A program made the translations under genes and the position numbers. The notes below the pieces were generated by a model. That model did not search any database and was not told where the DNA came from. It saw nothing but the letters and a program-made list of their open reading frames with translations. Of a stretch of 64,000 nt of DNA, positions 58,776 to 64,000 are shown piece after piece (the stretch's first letter is position 1; the number at the start of each line of letters is the position of its first letter). The DNA lies in the NCBI GenBank assembly GCA_028571685.1, contig CM053162.1:5398001-5462000 (forward strand), in the 5' to 3' direction. Source of the DNA: Heterohyrax brucei (Eukaryota; Chordata; Mammalia; Hyracoidea; Procaviidae).

Positions 58776-59970
58776 TCCAATCAGAAAGTCTATTTTCTGT
58801 TTGTTTGTTCCATTCTGTTTTCTTGGTTTTGAATTCAAGTTTCTATGTCTTTGATTTTGTTCTTGATCTGTTGGATTTCAGAGTACTGGTGTTCCATCAG
58901 ATCGAACAGCTTGCTTAACTTTTCATTTTGCTCTGTTGCCTTTTGTATCAGGTCTAGGAGGGCTCTCTATATAATCCTTTTGTATTCACCCTCTGATAGT
59001 TTCAGAAAAGCTTCTTCATCTGGGAAGTTCTGAGGTGCTTTCTTTTGGGGTCCTTCTCAAGGCATGGGTGATTTCTTCATTATGCTTTTATCCAGAGTTT
59101 GTTGTTTTTCAGGCATCATATGAGTCAATAAAGGCTGGGAGAGATGCTGTAAGGATGTATCACAGTTATTTCTCCCCCCACAAAAAAAATAAACCCAGTG
59201 CAGTAGAGTCAAATCTGACTCATAGCGACCCTAGAGGACAGAGTATAACTGCTCTTAGAGTAGGAGATAAACTTCCAAAGTCAGACAGGTTTTCAGGTGT
59301 ACAGGTCCCTCTTCCCAGCAGGCAAAGTAAGCACCTCTATATCAAACCCCAGGTAGGCTACTTTCCTGCTGGCCTCTGCTGTTGGTCCCTAGCTGTAAGT
59401 GACACTGTGTAGAATACTACTTTACTGTAGGAAAAGCACACTCCTCCAGGCAGGTGCTGCTCCCAGCCTAGGAATTAGGTCCCGCTGAGGCCTCTGTATG
59501 GGTATTCTGCCTTCCAGTGCAACAAGATAGCATCCCACACAATTTCCCCACTTGCTTCAGTACAGGCTACTCAATGTCAGAGACAGAAAAAGAGGCCAAA
59601 GTGCCAGGATTCACAGAGCCCAAAGACAGGCTCTCAAAACCCTACAGTTTCACCTGATGATCCCCCCAGCAGTGTGTCGGAGATGAGCTGCTAGTCAAGT
59701 CCCAGCCCCACCCACCAGCTAAGACAGAGGAAAAAAGTTAAAATGGTGAGTTACCTTCGGTCCACGATAGTCAGCACTCACCAAGACTAGATACCAGCAA
59801 AAGAGAGAAAGTTTTCCGCTCAGTGGTATGAAGTCCAAATTAACAGCCTTATGCCATGTCCTAGGGCTCACAAGGTGTCCACAAGGCTTCGTTTAATTAT
59901 CAGTTCAGGTCTTGGTTTCGAGAGGGGTTTAGGGAAATGTGTGTTTTGTTTGCCATCTTGACTCCGCCCC
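58776..59970 (-). mobile_element. L1 5'-end fragment (5' UTR + ORF1 start) lacking 3' end
   Basis: Aligns with 41,700-43,026 of L1 'D': the ORF1 coiled-coil part (plus strand ccattctgttttcttggttt, gatcgaacagcttgcttaac) and the 5' UTR to the terminus tgccatcttgactccgcccc. Host L1 'G' sequence is duplicated at both sides (58,751-58,761 and 59,971-59,981, cctaattttgc, extending imperfectly to ~25 bp). No poly(A) tail and no ORF2 are present, so it is not a standard L1 insertion. Confidence 0.7.
59184..59262 (-). repeat. AfroSINE, 3' part
   Basis: An A-rich start and acccagtgcagtagagtcaa, atctgactcatagcgaccct, agaggacagagtataactgc match the reverse complement of the AfroSINE 3' half. It lies in the L1 5' fragment. 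Confidence 0.82.
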
Positions 59971-60016
59971 CCTAATTTTGCCAGAACGATTTGTTAAAGA
60001 GACTGTTCTTACCCCA

Positions 60017-60564
60017 TGTGGTGGTCAGGATTATGTCAACTTGGCTACTTCATATTTGGCTGCTGTATTAAGTGGCAGGGCAGGATTTGTGGTGGCTTTC
60101 CGCCCCTCAGCCCTTGTCTCTCAACTTTCCACTACTACTGCTGGTCTGCTCACATAGCCAGGAGTTCCTGCTGTCTTCTTCCGGAGTCTGGTTCCTGGAC
60201 TTGAGCTAGCAGCTGTTGTATTTATCAATCCTTACAGTCAGCATTTGAGAGTCCTCCCTGACCTGTCCTCCTGTCCTCCCTGACCTGTCAATCCTGGGTT
60301 GGCCAGCCTCTGCTGCTTAATCTCACCACCAGCTTGGGATCCACCGACCTACACAACCAGTGATCTAGAACTCTGGTCTCTGACCTGCTGACTTTGGGTT
60401 CCTCAGCTTCCGTGGCTACGTGAGGCTTGTGCCAGAACTTGGGACATTCAGCTTCTGTGATTGTGTGACCTGTTTCCTATATCTATATCTATCTATCTAT
60501 ACAAATTATAAATCTTTCCTTGAACCTACATGTGTTACTTCCCTAGAAAACCCAGCCTAAGACA
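60017..60564 (+). repeat. ERVL 5' LTR
   Basis: 548 bp from tgtggtggtcaggattatgt to cccagcctaagaca (TG...CA). The start is related to the MLT2-like LTR at 43,056. A (TATC)n-like stretch lies at 60,478-60,500. The 5 bases before it are cccca; the matching duplication would lie outside the window. Confidence 0.85.
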
Positions 60565-60567
60565 ATT

Positions 60568-60582
60568 TGGTACCAGGAGTGG
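60568..60582 (+). promoter_or_regulatory. Primer-binding site for tRNA-Leu
   Basis: tggtaccaggagtgg begins three bases after the LTR end and is complementary to the 3' end of tRNA-Leu (UAA type), including CCA. Use of tRNA-Leu is what names the ERVL group. Confidence 0.88.
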
Positions 60583-60599
60583 TACTAGGGAAACAAAAT

Positions 60600-62351
60600 T
60601 GTAAAAATGAATCCTTTCTAGTGGTTCTGGAGTCTGCCTAATAGTAACACTGTTGCTAACTCTGCTCCTACCGGTAAAGAGCGCTGTGTTAATCCGTGGG
60701 CTGAGGTGGTGGTACACATCCACAAAATAGCCCCACCAATAGATCAGATATTGGTGAAAGGTGATGCTCAGGGCAAAAACATGTGTGATAACTTTTTGAA
60801 ATTATATGCAGATGAGCAGTATAAGGAAGTTTGTTGGCTGTTCCTACTTGCATTAGATAAGCTGGTGAAGGTAAAAGAAAAGCTCAGGGCCTTGGAATCA
60901 AAGCCCTCATGTCGTGTAGAAGACCTCAAAGCTTCTACTTGTGCTTTAAAAGAAAACCTCATTACCTGTAATAACGAGCCGATACTGCTGAAAGCCAAAC
61001 CCAGATGCTTATCATTAGAGTGGTGGAATTACAACACCAGCTTAATTGCCAATCTCAAGAAGTGTCTGAATTTAAAGTGAGGGCATTGATTGGGAAAAAA
61101 TGGGACCTTGACACTTGGAATGGAGACATATGGGAGGATGATATGGAAGCTGGGGACGCTGAGACCCTCACTTCCAGTGAATCACACCTGCCAGCTGAAC
61201 CACACTCATGTAAAGGGATTATTTCATGTTTGTCTGCTAAATGGCCCTATCCAGTAAAGCCATTATCCCCTCCACTCCAATCTAACGAGATTAACTGTAG
61301 CCTAGCTGCCTCTGAAGAGTACCTGCCTGAGTCATTGCCTGGTGCATGGCCTAAGGCAGATGCTTTACGAGAACATGCTGAAGATTCTAAAAACACTTCA
61401 GCACTGCCAATTTTGGCTTCTAGACCTGTAACTAGACTTAAGTCCAAGCAAGCCCCAAGAGGTGAAGTACAAAATGTGACCCAGGAGGAGATACGCTATA
61501 CTCCAAAGGAACTACTTGACTTTTCTCATATATGCAAACAGAAACCTGGGGAATATGCTTGGGAATGGCTGTTAAGGGTGTGGGATAATGGTGCAAGGAA
61601 CATAAAGCTGGATCAGTCTGAATTTCTTGACCTGGGTCCACTGAGCACAGACTCTTCATTCAATGTTTCAGGTTGAAAAGTTAGGAAAGGAACTAATTGT
61701 TTGGCTGGATTCATGAAGCATGGCTGATGTGGTGGCCTACACTAAATCAAGTTGAATTGCCAGACTTCTCTTGGTGTACTGTAGAAGAGGGTATCCAAAG
61801 GCTTAGGGAAATTGGCATACTAGAGTGTACTTGTTCGGTTAGACCTTCAAATCCACACACAGAATGTCCAGAGGACACAACTTTTACCACAACTGTGAGA
61901 AACAAATTTGTGAAGGGAGCTCCAGGATCCTTGAAGACTGCTGTGATTGCTATTTTATGTAAATCAGATATGACAGTGGGAGCTGCCCCTAGCTGAATTA
62001 AGACACCTAACTACAATGGGGCTGACTGGACCCCATGGTGGTAGGGGTCAAGTGGCTGCACTCAATCGACAAAGACAAGGTGGGCGTGCTTACAGTAATG
62101 GACAGAGGAGGCAAAATAGTAATGGCAATAATCTGACTCTTACGGACATGTGGAACTGGTTACTTAGTTATGGTGTCTCTAGCAGTGCAATACATGATCA
62201 GCCTACTAAATATTTACTTGATATGTATAAAAGGATGAATTCTATGTCAGGTGAACAGCAGTCTAACTCAAATTGCCAGAAGAGAGAGTCGTGGTCCCTC
62301 AATCAATTACCAGACTTGAGCGAGTTTAAGGACCCACAACCCCTTGAATGA
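60600..62351 (+). pseudogene. ERVL gag, broken
   Basis: Gag forms the viral core. Open segments lie at 60,706-61,080, 61,005-61,676, 61,697-61,996 and 62,016-62,351, each in a different frame from the one before, so at least three frameshifts or stops break it. The first holds a charged, helical region (KLVKVKEKLRALESKP). The second includes the basic stretch ARLKSK-type around 61,430-61,450, and the third holds a capsid-like block (EEGIQRLREIGILE; RNKFVKGAPGSLKTAVIAIL). The last is rich in Gln, Arg and Asn (GGRAYSNGQRRQNSNGNN), consistent with the Gag C-terminus; I see no zinc knuckle. Matrix and capsid borders cannot be set. Confidence 0.75.
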
Positions 62352-62371
62352 AGGGGTCTCTTTGAGGAAGA

Positions 62372-62750
62372 ATGCTGGTACCCTGCCAAAAATTTATCCT
62401 GTTAACTTTTCTCCTGCCCTTCCCCAAAGGGATCACGAGAGTGACTGTTTACTGGAGAAAAAGAAATAATCAGACTTTTGGGGGACTACTGGATACTGGC
62501 TCTGAACATCACTGTGGCCCACCAATCAGAGTGGGGGCATATGGAGGTCAGGTTATTGATGGAGTCTTGGCTCATGTTCATCTCCCAGTAGGTCCAGTGA
62601 GTCCCGGAACCCATCCTGTACTGATTTCCCCAGTTCCAGAATGCATAATTGGAATAGATATTCTCAGCAATTGGCAGAACTCTCACATTGGATCCCCGAC
62701 AAGTGGAGTGAGGGCTATTATGGTAGGAAGAGCCAAATGGAAGACGCTAG
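62372..62750 (+). pseudogene. ERVL protease region
   Basis: The aspartic protease cleaves the Gag-Pol polyprotein. The motif LLDTGSE (DTGS coded at 62,492-62,503) is the retroviral active site, and CIIGIDIL further on resembles the GxDxL/flap-distal region of these proteases. The frame is open and continuous with reverse transcriptase up to 63,184. Gag ends in another frame just upstream, so pro/pol would have needed frameshifting or readthrough if the order is original. Confidence 0.82.
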
Positions 62751-63615
62751 AACTGCCACTGCCTAGGAAAATAGTGAACCAAAAGCAGTATCACATTCCT
62801 GGAGGGATTGCTGAAATTACTGCCACCGTTAAGGACTTGAAGGATGCAGGGGTGGTGATTCACACCACATCTCCATTCAACTCACCTGTTTGGCCTGTGC
62901 GAAAAACAGATGGATCTTGGATAATGACAGTAGATTATTGCGAACTTAATGAGGTGGTAACCCCCATTGTAGCTGCTGTTCCAGATGTAGTTTCATTGCT
63001 TGAGCAAATTAATACATCTCCTAGTACTTGGTATGCAGCTATTGATCTGGCTAATGCTTTCTTCTCCATACCTGTTTGCAAGGACCATCAGAAGCAGTTT
63101 GTATCAGCTGGCAAGGCCAGCAATATACTTTCACTTGCCTGTCTCAGAGCTACATTAACTCTCCAGCCTTATGTCATAATTTAGTCTGCAGGGGCCTTGA
63201 TTGCTTCTCTCTTCCACAAGATGTGACACTGGTCCATTATATAGATGACATTATGCTGATTGGACCTAGTAAGGAATAAACATCAGTGACTCTGGATTTA
63301 TTAGTTAAACATTTGTGTGCTAGAGGGTGGGAAATTAATCCCACAGAACTTTAGGCACCTTCCAACTCAGTGAAATTCCTAGGGGTCCAGTGGTGTGGGG
63401 CATGTCTCAACATTCCTTCTAAAGTGAAGGATAAGTTATTGCACCTGGCTTCCCCGACAACTAAAAAAGAGGCACAGCACCTAGTGGGTCTCTTTGGATT
63501 TTGGAGGCAACATATTCCCCATTTGAGTGTGCTATTTCAGCCTATTTATCATGTGACTCGAAAGGCTGCTACTTTTGAGTGGGGCCCAGAAGAGGAGAAG
63601 GCTCTGTGACAGGTT
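62751..63615 (+). pseudogene. ERVL reverse transcriptase, frameshifted
   Basis: Reverse transcriptase copies the RNA genome. The first part continues the protease frame (LKDAGVVIHTTSPFNSPVWP; the catalytic Asp in WYAAIDLANAFFSIPV). Near 63,100 the frame changes; the YIDD catalytic box is coded at 63,238-63,249. A stop follows at 63,277-63,279 and another near 63,352. A further open piece at 63,370-63,609 covers the thumb/connection (KFLGVQWCG; GLFGFWRQHIPHLS) and ends at TGA 63,607-63,609. All catalytic motifs are visible but the frame is interrupted at least four times. Confidence 0.9.
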
Positions 63616-64000
63616 CAGGCTGCTGTGCAAGCTGCTCTGCCACTTGGGCCATATGAACCAGCTGATCTAATGGTTCTTGAGGTGTCAGTGGCAGATAGAG
63701 ATGCTGTTTGGAGTCTCTGACAGTTCCCTATTGGTGAATCACAGCACAGACCTTTAGGATATTGGAGCAAAGCTCTGCCATCCTCTGCAGATAACTACTC
63801 TCTTTTTGAAAAAACTTTTGGGTTGGTACTGGGCCTTAGTAGAGACTGAACGCTTAACCATGGGACACCAGGTCACCATGCGTCCTGAGCTGCCTATCAT
63901 GAACTGGGTATTGTCTGACCCACAGAGTCATAAAGTTGGACGAGCACAGCAGCACTCCATCGTTAAATGGAAGTGGTATATACAAGATCGGGCCCGTGCA
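63616..64000 (+). pseudogene. ERVL RT connection / RNase H start, window edge
   Basis: Translation continues in pol-like sequence with a stop at 63,718-63,720 and a frameshift near 63,810. Identity comes from collinearity with the RT upstream. The catalytic RNase H residues would lie around or beyond the window end. Confidence 0.65.

Larger units (their letters stand above)
56815..60016 (-). mobile_element. L1 'G', split by an L1 5' fragment
   Basis: 3' UTR at 56,815-57,760 (gattgagtgaaagcatccaa; tgggttgggaccattcggtg), then ORF2 C-terminal half to about 58,775. After the inserted 5' fragment it resumes at 59,971 for 46 bases (ttgttaaagagactgttctt) until the ERVL LTR. ORF2 is degraded, with frames no longer than ~60 codons. 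Confidence 0.75.
60017..64000 (+). mobile_element. ERVL provirus (class III endogenous retrovirus), partial
   Basis: An LTR, a tRNA-Leu primer site, gag, protease and reverse transcriptase follow in retroviral order, and the element runs off the window edge. The primer site and gag/pol type place it in the ERVL (spuma-like, class III) group. Numerous stops and frameshifts show it is inactive. It is inserted in L1 'G'. The remaining pol, possible dUTPase and 3' LTR would lie beyond 64,000; ERVL elements normally lack env. Confidence 0.9.

Overview
This window is nuclear DNA from a placental mammal, almost certainly an afrotherian and probably a paenungulate (elephant, sirenian or hyrax). The case rests on the repeats: many AfroSINE copies (body motif close to 'gtcgagtcggatcc'), tRNA-Gly/RTE composite SINEs, autonomous RTE LINEs and a distinctive L1 with a roughly 1-kb 3' UTR. 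No species can be fixed from the sequence alone.

Only one cellular gene is visible. At 545-645 (+) lies the last coding exon of OPCML (an IgLON cell-adhesion molecule), encoding the C-terminal GPI-anchor signal. It is preceded by an intron end with a good splice acceptor and followed by a long presumed 3' UTR, probably ending after the AATAAA at 6268-6273. The rest looks like the intergenic region downstream of OPCML; no exon of another gene was recognised.

Layout: OPCML 3' end with an antisense LTR in its 3' UTR (1-6.3 kb); 5'-truncated L1 'A' (6.9-10.4 kb); mostly unique DNA with MIR/AfroSINE (10.4-15.2 kb); old, nearly full-length L1 'B' (15.4-25.6 kb) holding a mariner transposon that is itself split by a solo LTR, two AfroSINEs, an ultra-short SINE and L1 'C'; L1 'E', then a 470-bp near-perfect inverted repeat (26.4-27.8 kb); unique DNA with scattered SINEs (27.8-35.8 kb); full-length L1 'D' with 16-bp target-site duplications and an open ORF1 (35.86-43.03 kb); an ERVL-type LTR split by a near full-length RTE LINE (43.06-47.26 kb); a 3'-end L1, an MLT1-like LTR and an RTE fragment (48-52 kb); plus-strand L1 'F' (51.9-54.8 kb); older L1s 'H' and 'G', the latter split by an L1 5'-end fragment (54.9-60.0 kb); and the 5' LTR, primer site and decayed gag-pro-pol of an ERVL provirus running off the right edge (60.0-64.0 kb).

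Almost all long reading frames are remnants of L1 ORF1/ORF2, RTE, mariner transposase or ERVL gag-pol, or their antisense shadows. No novel gene system is evident. The most unusual structures are the young-looking inverted duplication at 26,370-27,798, the family of 20-60-bp SINE-tail insertions, and the datable nests of transposons. All alignments were made by eye; boundaries without a target-site duplication are approximate.
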